Shown here: in pieces, positions 22,479-33,500 of the stretch
Position numbering within the stretch: the stretch's first letter is position 1
Layout of the letters: each line of letters begins with the position of its first letter
Assembly (NCBI GenBank): GCA_028017165.1
Contig: CM051523.1
Location: 38,978,501-39,042,500, forward strand
Reading direction: 5' to 3'
DNA: 64,000 nt
From: Herpetospermum pedunculosum
Taxonomy: Eukaryota; Streptophyta; Magnoliopsida; Cucurbitales; Cucurbitaceae
Notes under the pieces: generated by a model
What the model was told of the DNA's origin: nothing
Databases searched by the model: none
Seen by the model: only the letters and a program-made list of their open reading frames with translations
Position numbers and translations under genes: made by a program

Positions 22479-23944
22479 TGATAACTCCATTTTGGAGCTA
22501 TTATTCACTTCCTAATTCTAGCTAAATTCCGCTTTTAATTGGTTTATTTATCTCGTTTATAGGAGATTTGCGGAGAAGAGCTCGTGCGTCCATTGGACCC
22601 GTTTTATAGCTTAAAGCGGTGTTTTAACACCCGAGGAATGCATCGGGAAAAGGGCAAGTTGATCCAAGAAGAATCGGACCAAAATTGCCTAGGAGAGGCA
22701 ATTTTTCAGCCCAAACCCGAGAGCAAGCGTCGAGACGCTTGGTCGACGCTGCCTGGCGTCGAGACCCTGCTGCGGCGTCGCGACGCTCCGAAGGAGGCGC
22801 GCGGAGGAAATTATCGGGCCAGCGTCGAGACGCTCGCCTAGCGTCTCGACGCCATCGCGAGGCGCGCGCGGATTAATTAGATCCAAGCGTCGCGACGCTG
22901 CCCTAGCGTCTCGACGCTCCGACGATTTTAAAGGGCTGCAAGACGATTTTGCAACCAAGTTTTTGATATTCCTCCACACTTCATCTTCTTCCTCTCGGCT
23001 TTTCCCCGTTTTTTAGCTTAGCTCCGCCATTTGTGGCATGTTTTGGAGCTTGTAACTTGTAATAGGATAGAGATGACTTTCATGGCCTCCGTTGGAGCGG
23101 TGGTGACAATCCGTCCCATGGACGGCTAAGGTATTGTGAACGGTTTGGGATAATTTGAGGGATAATTTGTTAGATTTCTATGCTTTGATAATCCATGCTT
23201 TAATTTCCAACTTGGTTGCTGATTTGTATGCATTTATTGTTCTTACTTCATCCTATGCACATGTTAGATTTCGCCCACTGACAATCGTGTTTTCTAGCAT
23301 ATGTTAGCGTTAAAGATGAGCGATGCCGTGCCTCTCACTATTCAACTAGTAACACAGAACAATAGAGTTAAACCGGAGTATCGAGTCATGCATGATAGTT
23401 GTTGGTTAAATTCAGCGTTGGCGGGTAGCCAGTTAGCAATTTGATTACGTGGTCGAATGTCCGTCGCGGTATGCTAGTGACTGTTTAGAGTCAATTTGGG
23501 GCTGATCACCCTAATGAAACTTTAGATAATGTTTAATTGGATCTTCTGATTTAATTAATTGCTATGGAGCCGGTTACACTAGGCGTTTGCCGGGGTAAAT
23601 GACCGCGTGTATTACAAACTGTTAGCCTTAAGATTGTATTAAATGATAAGCGTAGAATGTCTAACAAAGAAATCCCGAAAATCCCCAGACCGTGCACTCG
23701 TCAATCTCTCTCTTTTAATTTTCCGTTAGCGATTATTTCTCTTATTTGCATGTTTAAAGATCCCCCTGTTACAAAAACCCAATTAATCAATTAATTTCAA
23801 TTCCAATTTAATTTCAATCACGTCCTTCTCCGTGGATCGACCCTGTTACCACTAGCTGCAAAGCTTTGGTTAATAGGCTTATAAATTGTATTTTGGCAAG
23901 CTTCGACAACTTGAATTTGGAGTACCCCAAAAGTAGCTCTAACA
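22479..23944 (+). repeat. N1 5' LTR (family A)
   Basis: 1466 bp, TGATAACTCC...AGCTCTAACA. Cassette 22728-22917 with hairpin arms 22821-22834 and 22840-22853 (one mismatch at the tip), and a second pair at about 22887-22917 whose first arm has become the perfect palindrome AGCGTCGCGACGCT. It is followed by a primer site. It is inserted into the C1 3' UTR; left flank GTATA. Confidence 0.9.
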
Positions 23945-23948
23945 AAAT

Positions 23949-23966
23949 TGGCGCCATTGCCGGGGA
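23949..23966 (+). promoter_or_regulatory. N1 primer-binding site (tRNA-Asp, one mismatch)
   Basis: TGGCGCCATTGCCGGGGA, four bases after the LTR. It differs from the perfect tRNA-Asp complement at one position (A for G). Confidence 0.85.
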
Positions 23967-24073
23967 AGGGCAAAAATTGATTGAAATCATGTTTGAATTT
24001 GAATTTGGTTGATTGATTGTGTGCTGAAATTTTTTTCTGTTTGTAGTTTGTATGTTTAAAATTTTGTTTGTGT

Positions 24074-24535
24074 ATGACCCGTTCTTCTGAGATTAGTGGA
24101 TTACAGTTTATACCTGAGATCGAAAGAGAAGAGCGGCGGTTGAGAACAGAGGCCCGCGAGGGGCAGAGATTGTTTGAAGAAGAAGGCGATCCCTTCTTTG
24201 GTGACGAGATGGCGCAAGGAGAAGCGCCAAGGACACTGAAACAGCTAGCAGCGCCAGATTTAAATTTGCAGCCCCTGTGCATCAACTACCCCGTGGTAGA
24301 AGGTAATTTTGAATTAAAGTCAGGTTTAATTCACCAGTTGCCTTCTATCCATGGCAATGCAGGCGAGGATGCAAACAAGCATTTGATGGAGTTTCATTGC
24401 GTCTGTGCGGGGAGGAAGCGCGCAGGAGTGACGGAGGAGCAGCTGAATTTGAGGGCATTCCCCTTTACGCTTAAGGATAAAGCCAAGGATTGGCTTTATT
24501 ATCTACCCTCCGGATCGATTACGACGTGGCAGGAC
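24074..24535 (+). CDS. N1 gag, N-terminal part (interrupted)
   Basis: ATG 24074-24076 (MTRSSEISGLQF); a TTG two codons earlier is not a likely plant start. It encodes the Gag N-terminus and core (LQPLCINYPVVEGNFELKSG, LRAFPFTLKDKAKDWLYYLPSGS) and is then cut by N3 at TWQD. It continues without a break at 48079-48213. About 154 codons are here. The closest relative in the window is N3 gag (42602 on). Apart from insertions the frame is undamaged as far as can be seen. Confidence 0.88.
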
Positions 24536-24928
24536 TGATAACTCCATTTTGGAGCTATTAAATACTTCCTAATTATAGCTTAAGTCCGCTTTTAATTGGT
24601 TAATATATCTCGTTTGTAGGAGAAATGTGGCAAAGAGCTCGTGCGTCCGTTGGGCCCGTTCGAGTGCTTAAAGTGGAGTTTTAACGCCCCGGGAATGCGT
24701 CGGGAAAAGGGGGACTTGATCCGTGAAGAAACGGGCCAAAACGGCCTAGGAGAGGCAAAGTTCCAGCCCCAAACCCGAGAGCCAGCGTCGAGCTATAGCG
24801 TCGAGACGCTGGCTCGACGCTGGAAAAACCCGAGAGCTAGTGTCGAGTGATAGCGTCGAGACGCTAGCTCGACGCTGCCTGGCGTCGAGACTCTGCTTGG
24901 CGTCGAGACGCTCCGGAGGAGGCGCGCT
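24536..24928 (+). repeat. N3 5' LTR, left part
   Basis: First 393 bp, TGATAACTCCATTTTGG onward, with cassette words from 24784. It stops at the N2 insertion. The uninterrupted copy at 46547 shows the join: GGAGGCGCGCGCAGG, with CGCGC duplicated around N2. Confidence 0.93.
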
Positions 24929-26463
24929 GGTAACGATATTTTTGAACTATCGCTATAAACTCAAGCGGTCGAGACTTGCCAAAATAAATTTATAAACCCG
25001 TAGCTTTTAGCTTTGCAGCTAGCGGTAACGGGGTCGAACCACAGAGAGGGAATAAAATTGAGGATTAATCGTTTAAGATGTGATTAGGTTAGTTGGTAAG
25101 GTTGTCCCAAAAAGGGGGGGTTTTAATCATGCAATGTAGTGAAAAGTGCTAACGGAAAAGTAATAAACTTGAGAATGAAGAGTGTTGGATTTGGGGAATT
25201 TTCGGGATCTTGCTAAGCATTTTAACATTTATCATTTAATTCTAAGGTAAGGCTAGTTGATGATGACATGCACACGGTCAGTTACCCGAGAAGCCCCAAG
25301 GTAACCGGCTCCATAGAAATTAATTAGACCACACAGTTCTAATCAAACATTATCTAAAGTTGCATTAGGGTGATCTGCCCCAAATTTGACTCTAGATAGT
25401 CACTAACATACCGCGACGAACATTCAAGAGTGAATTCTAATTGCTAGTAGATTGCCCGCAAACGCTGTATGCAATCAACAACTATCCTACACGACTCGAT
25501 ACTCCGATTTAGTTTTATCTATCTGTGTTACTTAGTCGAGCAGTGAGAGGCACGGCATCGCTACTCTTTAACATACACAACATGCAAGATGACTCGAGTG
25601 TCAATCGTCGAAATCTAACATGCGCGTTGGATTAAGCAAGATAGACAAATGCATACATACTCAAAGCCAAATCAGAACCATTAAGCATACATTATCAAAA
25701 CATTAAAAACTTAGCAAAAATCCCTAATTAACCCAAATCCAAGCACAAGTACCTTAGCCAATCATGGAGGTTTGGAGTTCCAACACTCCCATGGAAGCTT
25801 TGGGCATCATCCCCAAGCTAATATACAAGAAATAAGCTCCAAAAGGCCACAAATGGCAGAGAAAATGAAGAAGACCCGAGAGAAAAATCGAAGGGAAGAA
25901 GAAGATGTAAAAGTTTTGCTGAAAAATAGTCAAATTGACGTTTTAAGCCGTCGGAGCGTCGAGACGCTAGGCCAGCGTCTCGACGCTGGTGCCCTAAGTG
26001 CCGCGCGCGTTTTCGTCGTGATGGCGTCGAGACGCTGCGCCAGCGTCTCGACGGTGTGGCCAAATTCTCCAGCGCGCGCGCTCGCGATGGCGTCGAGACG
26101 CCAGGCGAGCGTCTCGACGCTTGCCCGTTGTCTTCCAGCGCGCGCGTGCTTCCGGAGGGTCTCGACGCTGATGTAGGGTCTCGACGCTGCAGCGTTGAGC
26201 AAGCGTCTCGACGCTTGCTCTCGGGTTTGGGGATGAAAAATTGCCTCTCCTAGGCAATTTTCTTCCTATCTTCATGTGTGAGCTTCCCCTTCTCCCGAAA
26301 CACTCCCGACGCGCTAAAACGCCTTCCTTAGCCACAAAACGCACTCAATGGATGCCACAAGCTCTATGCCGCAAATCTCCTATAAATGAGACATATTACA
26401 CGATTAATCACGACTTTTAGCTATAGTTAGGAAGTGAAACATAGCTCCAAAATGGAGTTATCA
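24929..26463 (-). repeat. N2 3' LTR (family A)
   Basis: 1535 bp, sense start TGATAACTCC at 26463 and end ATCGTTACCA at 24929. Cassette 25955-26221; hairpin arms 25955-25968 and 25974-25987 around AGGCC. Several frames here with ASRR/SVETL repeats are translations of the cassette, not proteins. Confidence 0.93.
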
Positions 26464-27728
26464 AACACCCCCAACTTAAATCTTGCTAGTCCTCGAGCAA
26501 GGCTAATAAAGAATTTGACTCAAAAGGACCATGCATACATGCTTACAATTCAAACCTCAATGCTTTTTACACATCTAAACAAAACATAATCATGAAAGCA
26601 ACCGGCGCATGCATTTAATCAAGAACACATCAAAAATTAACTATTGCTCCCTAACGTGAGTGTGTGCTAGCCAACCTATCCTAAACCTACGCAAGCTCGG
26701 AAAAAACCGCATGCAACATATCGTCCCGTTTTCCCCCTACTTCTAGCATTTAAGAACAGTCTACACTTGATCGCATAAGAGAGAGCAATGAATTAAAAAA
26801 ACCTAACACGATTTTCTCATACTTTTTCTCTTTCTCTTTTTGAGTACTTTGTACTCTTTGTTATGGTTCTTTGAACCTAACTTAATTTTCTTTTTCTTTC
26901 CAATCCCGAGTTGCCTAACATGTCAAACTTAGGTCTAAGCTTCACATTTTTAAGGACTAACGTTCACTTTTTAAGTGCGCACTTTAAAAAGGAGGAACGC
27001 CTCGGGAGAATTTTCTAACCAACATGCTTTTCTGTTTTTTTTTTATTAGGCTTAATTAACTACTAACTCTCATGCAACAAGCTACCCTAGGGGTGCCTTT
27101 CGGGGTGACAACAAGAATTAATGCTACATGCAATCAACTAAGCCTACGGAGATTAAGACGAGGTTGCTAAGTGCTCGATAGATGCAAGGGAGCAACAGAA
27201 AAAATTTTAAAATTTTTGACATGAACGTAATAAATGCAAAACACCATCATGCAAAAACTAGATTACGCAAATGCTCAGATTCCAAAAAGACACTTCCTAG
27301 ATCGTCATAATTAGAAAGCATATAAACAGAGTCCCAACACTTCAAATTCAAAATTAACACTACTCAACGAACTACACATGCATATCCAAAACATCCAACT
27401 CCACCCCCAACTTCAGAATATAGCATTGTCCTCAATGCTTCTCTATCAGATACACAAAAGTAGAGGGAAGAGAAAAACAACACTTCCCTGATCTTAGTGA
27501 AGCTGGCGAGGGGAAAGAGGCGGTGCTTCCCTTATCTGAGCCCAATTTCCTCAACTTCTCCTTATTTCCTAAAAAAAAAACAGCAAGCTAAATTAAGCTA
27601 AAGTATACGACGAAACTAAACTAAAACAACGATAAACTAACTGACAGAAAAACAGTTCAACACTCGGGTGCCTCCGAGAAGCGCAAAATTTTTAAAGTCG
27701 TTTGCTCGACTGAATTCACTCAACGAAC
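26464..27728 (-). other. N2 3' UTR
   Basis: 1265 bp without a gene. Next to the LTR are the polypurine tract (sense AAGTTGGGGGTGTT) and the TTGCTCGAGGACTAGCAA inverted repeat (about 26484-26501). Further in are blocks shared with Auto1, N3 and N4: the 'agtaggggg' block, the 'ttaaaaatgtgaagc' block, and GTTGTCACCCCGAAAGG (complement at about 27094-27111). Confidence 0.8.
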
Positions 27729-28630
27729 TCATCCATACTCCGACAGCGCGGGGGACGTCCCAGACATGTCCTCGTCCACACTGTTCCTGCAAACATCATT
27801 TAAACACATTTTTTCTCTTCGTGCTTTGAGCACGCGAACATCATCATTGTTAGTGCAATAAAAAACAGCACCATTATCATTCAAGTCTAAGTATTTTTTC
27901 CTAACAGAAGCAAAAGAATAGTCCCTCAAGCGCGAGGTCAAATTTTCTTCCTTCACACAACCCAAAGATTTTGTTTTTCCATTCTCATCATACACAAAAG
28001 ATTTCGATTCATTCATAAAAAATTCATGCACATTTCCATCAAATCCTATAGACAAGGAACCCCTATCAACATCAATCTTGACCTTAGCGGTCTTCATAAA
28101 TGGGCGTCCTAGTAAGATAGGAGAGGAAACATGCGAAGAATTTTGGTTCGTATTAAGCACATGGAAATCACATGGAAATAACAAATCTTCTACTTTAACC
28201 AAAATGTCCTCAATTTTCCCTAATGGACGCACACAAGATTGATCGGCTAGTTGAACAACTACATTAGACTCAATTAAATTGCATGGTTTAAGCTCTTTAA
28301 ACACATCAGCAGACATGACATTAATTGAGGAACCGAGATCTAGCATGGCATTTTCAATCAGCTTATTACCAATAGTGCATGGGATAGTAAACGTACCAGG
28401 ATCGACGCACTTTGGTGGAAGCGTACCTTGGAAAATTGCGGAAACAATTTCGTTCTTTTTCTCATCATTCTTGTCCATCTTTTCATTCTCAAGATGGCTT
28501 GGGGAGCATTCAATCGGCTTCCCCTTTTTCTCAACTGGAGGCAACAAACGGCTTGGGAAGGGAGCCTTGGGCATGTAGCCTTTCAAGCTCGGGGGTGCAC
28601 CCAACTGAGCTTCCTTCCTTCTTGACTCAA
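27729..28630 (-). CDS. N2 protease region and pol terminus (second part of gag-PR frame)
   Basis: Continues the gag frame at 38469-39585; Auto1 separates the two. It holds the PKAPFPSRL linker, protease with D-L-G-S-S (codon D at 28338-28340), LLGRPFMKTAKVKID, then about 110 residues unlike RT, and ends SPALSEYG at 27729. Auto1 pol ends PPPIDYG, and the downstream UTR is homologous, so RT to integrase was deleted precisely between the protease and the last pol codons. No stop or frameshift is visible, which suggests that Gag and protease were maintained. Non-autonomous Gag-only plant elements (TR-GAG type) are a known parallel. Confidence 0.85.
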
Positions 28631-30369
28631 TGATAGCTCCAAAATAGAGCTATCTTAATGTCCCTAATTCTAGCTAAAACCATGATATATATTGATTAAA
28701 ATGCTTCCTTGTAGGTGATTTCATGGTGAAGAGCTCGGGAAGTCCATTGATGATTTTCGGGGCTAAAAAGGTCATTTAACATGTTTCGGGAAGTGTTCGG
28801 GTCAAAACGATAGGCCAAACGGAGCTCGGGAGCCAAAACGACCCAAAAGTGGGCTAAGAGCCGAGAGGGCAGCGCCCAGGCGCCGGCGCCCAGCGCCCAG
28901 GCGCCCAACGAACGCAGCACGCGCGCGCGCCCGCGCGCGCCGCTCGCAAGCACCGCACGCCCGCGCCCAGACGGCCAGACGCGCGCGCGCCCGCGCGCGC
29001 CGCCTCGCCTCGCGCCCGCGCGCCAGCCCGCTCCGCCTCGCCCATGTCCGCGCGCGCCCGCGCGCCCACGCCCGTGTCCGTCTCGCCCATGCCCGCGCGC
29101 CCACGCCCGTGTCCGCCTCGCCGTGTCCGCGCGCGACAGCGTCGAGACGCTGGCCGAGCGTCTCGACGCTCCGAACTCTGAAGCGTGATTTTGAAGATCC
29201 ACCCGAGAGCAAGCGTCGAGCGCAAGCGTCTCGACGCTCGCTCGACGCCGCGCGCGCGTCTCGACGCCGCGCAGCGTCTCGACGCCGCCCCGCGCGCGCG
29301 CGCCTGCCAACTTAGGGCACAGCGTCGAGACGCTGGCCTAGCGTCTCGACGCTACGAGCTTAAAAGGCGTGAAACCTTCGGTTTTGCAGCCAATCTTTTC
29401 ATCCTCCATCTTCTCCAAGCTTCTCCTCTCGGTTCCAAGGCGATTTTTCACCATTTTTGTACTTCTTCTCCCTCTTGTGCATGATTCCAAGCACTTCCAT
29501 GGTGGATTGGAGTAATCCAACCTCCATGGAAGGCTAAACCAAGGTATGTGCTTGATTTTGAGTATGGGTTTGTAAATTATGGATGTTTGGGGAGATTTTC
29601 CCCTTTGTGAATGTTAAGACAATTGGCTTGTTTATGCATCTTCTTGCTTGTTCTTTATCAAATTCTAGCATGTGTAGCTAAATTAGATTGACGCTCTAAT
29701 TCTTATGCATGATAGAGGGCTAAAGGTTGGGACGTATAATTGCCTATACCGCTAGGTAGCACGGGTCTAAGCATGGCTAATTAGTTCGGCCCAAAGTGAC
29801 ATTGGTAAACTGAATTAATTAACGTTTTCATGTTAGGCTTAAGGCAAGAGAGAAACCGGATTAGTCTTAGGATTAGGCCGTCGCAATGTTCCCGTCACTA
29901 GCACGTAACCGATTTAGGGGTCGCTACCTTAGATAGATTATGGGCTAAGTTTAATTAGAATTGCACGCTTCTAATTAATTCCTTGGGTCATTTGAGTTAG
30001 GAATAACCAAATGAATTGTGTGCATGAATTAGCTAACGCGCAAACCGTATCAATGATCCGAACATCCATAACGAGCAAGTCCACTTCTCGAAGTTAAGCA
30101 CATCCGTTTAATTTTTGCACATTTTCATTTAATTTTCCGTTAGTAGCATATTAGGAGCTCCCTTCCCCCAAAACCAAATTACCATTCTTTAATTTGTGCA
30201 TTCTTTTATTTCTAGCAAATTAGACTTAGTTAGATTAAATTTCTTATTTCCCTGTGGATCGACCCCGTTACCACTTAGCTACAAATAGCTCGGTGTATCG
30301 GGTTTATAAATTGTATTTTGGCAAGCCTCGACAGCTTGAATTTGGAGTACCCCAAAAGTACCTCTACCA
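28631..30369 (+). repeat. Auto1 5' LTR
   Basis: 1739 bp, TGATAGCTCC...CCTCTACCA. The cassette 28871-29353 has two parts: a run of GCGCCCAGGCGCC words and CG-rich alternating tracts (28871-29136), then GCGTCGAGACGC words (29138-29353). Perfect hairpins: arms 29138-29151/29157-29170 (loop GGCCG) and 29321-29334/29340-29353 (loop GGCCT). TATATATTG lies at 28686-28694 and an acceptor-like CCTTGTAG/GTG ends at 28714. The Ala/Arg-rich frames here (28696-29310, 29109-29484 and relatives) are cassette translations. Confidence 0.95.
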
Positions 30370-30373
30370 AAAT

Positions 30374-30391
30374 TGGCGCCGTTGCCGGGGA
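30374..30391 (+). promoter_or_regulatory. Auto1 primer-binding site (tRNA-Asp)
   Basis: TGGCGCCGTTGCCGGGGA, a perfect complement of the plant tRNA-Asp(GUC) 3' end, five bases from the LTR end. A leader of 154 bp follows before the ATG. Confidence 0.93.
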
Positions 30392-30545
30392 TTTAATTAA
30401 TTTAGTTTAGTTAAGTTTAGTTTGTTGGTTTTAAAATTTTTCTTTATTTCTTTTTGTACAAGTTTAATTCTTTTGTATTATTTTACGCGTTTTGTTTGAG
30501 TTTTTGGAGCGCAGCATTCTTTGAAAATTCAAAAGAAGCGCCAAG

Positions 30546-33500
30546 ATGGAGGTCGTGGGTAATCTTGAGCATCAAAGGACCATGAGGGAGCTTGCATCAT
30601 CTGAGCTAAGCCGGAACACATCGAGTATCTTGTATCCGGTAGCTGCAGGTAATTTTGAACTTAAAGCTGGTCTGATTAACTTATTACCTTCTTTTTGTGG
30701 TAATACAGATGAGGATCCCGTCAGACACCTCAAGGCATTCCAGACGGTGTGTTCGGCATTCAGGACCGACAGCATCACTGCAGATCAACTCCATCTCAAG
30801 GCTTTCCCCTTCACTCTGAAAGAGAAGGCGAGAGATTGGATGCATTACCTACCGACTGGGTCCATCACTTCTTGGGAAGAGCTACAGAGAGCGTTTTATG
30901 CGAAGTATTTTCCGCCTCCCAAGGTTGCCTCTCTCAGGAAGCAAATATGCGGTATTTTGCAAGCGGAAGGAGAAAACCTTTATGACTGTTGGGAAAGGTT
31001 TAATCGTTTGTGCGAGAGTTGTCCTAACCATCAAATAACAGATCAACTCCTCATTCAGTATTTTTGTGATGGCTTGCTCCCACGTGTTCGGCAGTTTATT
31101 GATGCCGCCAGTGGAGGTTCACTCATGGATAAAACACCTGAAGAAGCAAGACAACTGATCTCAAATATGGCTGAAAATTCGCACCATTACGCAGGTAAAG
31201 GGGGTGAGCAAGACCGTTTCTCAGCTGAGTTAAACGCGCTTAATGCTCGAGTGTCAGAATTAGGCAATGCGATGATCCGGTTAGCGGAAAATGTTTCTCA
31301 AGCTTCTGTGCAAGCTCAGACATCATTTTCAGGTAATTTTATTGAAAATATTTTGCAAGATTTTGTTTCAGCTAACCGAAAATTTCAGGAGGACACTCGG
31401 GAATTTCAGAAGGACACTCGGGAAAGAATGGACGGTTTTGGAATGTTAGTGCAAGATCTGGGCAAGGAAGTGTCTCAGATGGCTACAAAGGTGACGGTGA
31501 TGGAGCATAAGAACGCGGAGAGCGCTAGTGCCATCACTTTGAGAAGTGGGAAGCAGCTTCCCACGAGTACCCCGCCAGTGGAAGTCGATCATGGCCACGT
31601 TGAGCCACAGACAGAAAATCCCGAACCACGGTGGCATGGGGTAAATTTCGATCCTACGTGCACTAGAGTTTATGTGCCTAAGGCTCCTTTTCCTAGCAGG
31701 TTAGCGAGACCGCCCAAGGAAAACTACGAGGAGGAGTTCTTGAACACATTCAAGAAAGTAGAGATCAACATCCCTCTGTTGGATGCCATCAAGCAAATCC
31801 CAAGGTACGCTAAGTTCCTGAAGGAATTATGCACCAACAAGAGGAAGACAAAAGAGAAAGAACGCGTCGTGGTAAGTAAGAACGTTTCCGCTTTAATCAC
31901 GAAGAACTTACCAGAAAAATGCGGCGATCCAGGTATGTTTTCTCTCCCTTGCGCTATTGGAGGTAAGAAAATTAGAAGAGCCATGCTAGATCTAGGAGCC
32001 TCCATTAGTGTCATGCCTCACTCTGTTTATCAGGATTTGAATTTAAAAGAAATACAGGAAACCGGTGTCGTTATACAACTTGCTGATAGGTCTTGCGTGC
32101 ATCCTTTAGGAGTAGTGGAAGATGTATTAGTTAATGTTAACGGGCTGATTTTTCCTGTGGATTTTTATATTCTGAAAATGGATGGAAATTCTGATTCTTC
32201 GTCTGCGTCAATCTTATTGGGTAGGCCCTTTATGAAAACTGCTAAAACTAAGATAAATGTAGATAAGGGCACTTTATCTGTTGAGTATCGTGGACAAGTT
32301 GTTGAGGTTGATGTGTCTAATGAGTTGGAGCATGATGAGAGCGTCCACTCTCTTTGTCAAGTAGATACAATTGAATCGTTAGTTCAGGAAGAATGCATGT
32401 CTGATAGAGATGGGGATGACCCATTATTTTTGACTGATCTTTTTGAGGAATCTGATATGCATGAACCTTCCATATCTGAACTTTGTGATTCAACTGTCTC
32501 TTCTTTGGCAACTGTTCAGGATCATGCTAAAATGCTCCCCTCTACTTTGCAGGCACCTAAATTGGAGTTGAAAGACTTACCTGATCATCTCAAATACGCG
32601 TATTTGGGGGATGATGAGACGTTGCCGGTCATCATAGCGAAAAACCTTATGCCGGCTCAGGAAGGGAAGTTAATGGAAGTTCTTAAAGAGCACAAGCTGG
32701 CGATTGGATGGACATTAGCAGATTTACATGGGCTAAGTCCAGCTACGTGCATGCACAGAATCCTGCTCGAGGATGGAGCGAAACCTTCACGAGAGCCCCA
32801 AAGGAGGCTCAATCCCGCGATGAAGGAGGTAGTAGTTTCTGAGATCCTCAAACTCCTCGAAGCAGGTATCATCTATCCTATCTCAGATAGTAAATGGGTT
32901 AGTCCTATCCATGTTGTTCCTAAGAAAACTGGCATGACTGTGGTTAGGAATGAGAAAAATGAATTAGTGCCCAAAAGGATTCAAAATGGATGGAGAATGT
33001 GCATAGACTTTAGGAAGCTTAATGAGGTCACTAGGAAGGACCATTTCCCCATTCCTTTTATTGATCAGATGGTGGAGCGTTTAGCTGGGAAGCCATTCTT
33101 TTGTTTTCTCGATGGTTTCTCTGGCTTTTACCAAATCCCCATAGCCATAGAAGACCAAGAGAAAACAACGTTCACGTGCCCCTTTGGCACATTTGCATTT
33201 AGAAGGATGCCTTTTGGGCTTTGTAACGCTCCTGGTACATTTCAGAGATGCATGATGAGTATATTTTCTGAGTTTGTAGAAAAATGCATTGAAGTGTTCA
33301 TGGATGATTTTACAGTTTATGGCAATTCCTTCGATGACTGTTTAGATAATTTATCGCATGTCCTGAAAAGATGTATTGAGATGAACCTTGTTCTAAATTT
33401 TGAAAAATGTCATTTTATGGCGAGTCAAGGTATCGTTTTAGGGCATGTGGTTTCTGCTAAGGGTATAGAGGTAGATAAGGCTAAAATCGATGTTATCTCT

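Noticed and set aside
24068..24073. Start of N1 gag at 24068 (and of N3 gag at 42548, N3 protease at 44263, N2 protease at 28604)
   Set aside because: These positions are TTG, not ATG. The real gag starts are ATG at 24074 and 42602; the protease parts belong to upstream gag frames.
25955..26221. CRISPR-like array of short palindromic repeats
   Set aside because: Spacing is irregular, units occur in both orientations, spacers are not unique, and the block sits in a plant LTR without cas genes.
28696..29484. Several overlapping Ala/Arg/Gly-rich frames (up to 204 aa) on both strands, repeated at 36807-37581 and 61956-62368
   Set aside because: They lie wholly inside the Auto LTR cassette. Their length comes from GC-rich sequence with few stop codons, and both strands and several frames are open. 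No domain is seen and each copy shifts with unit indels.
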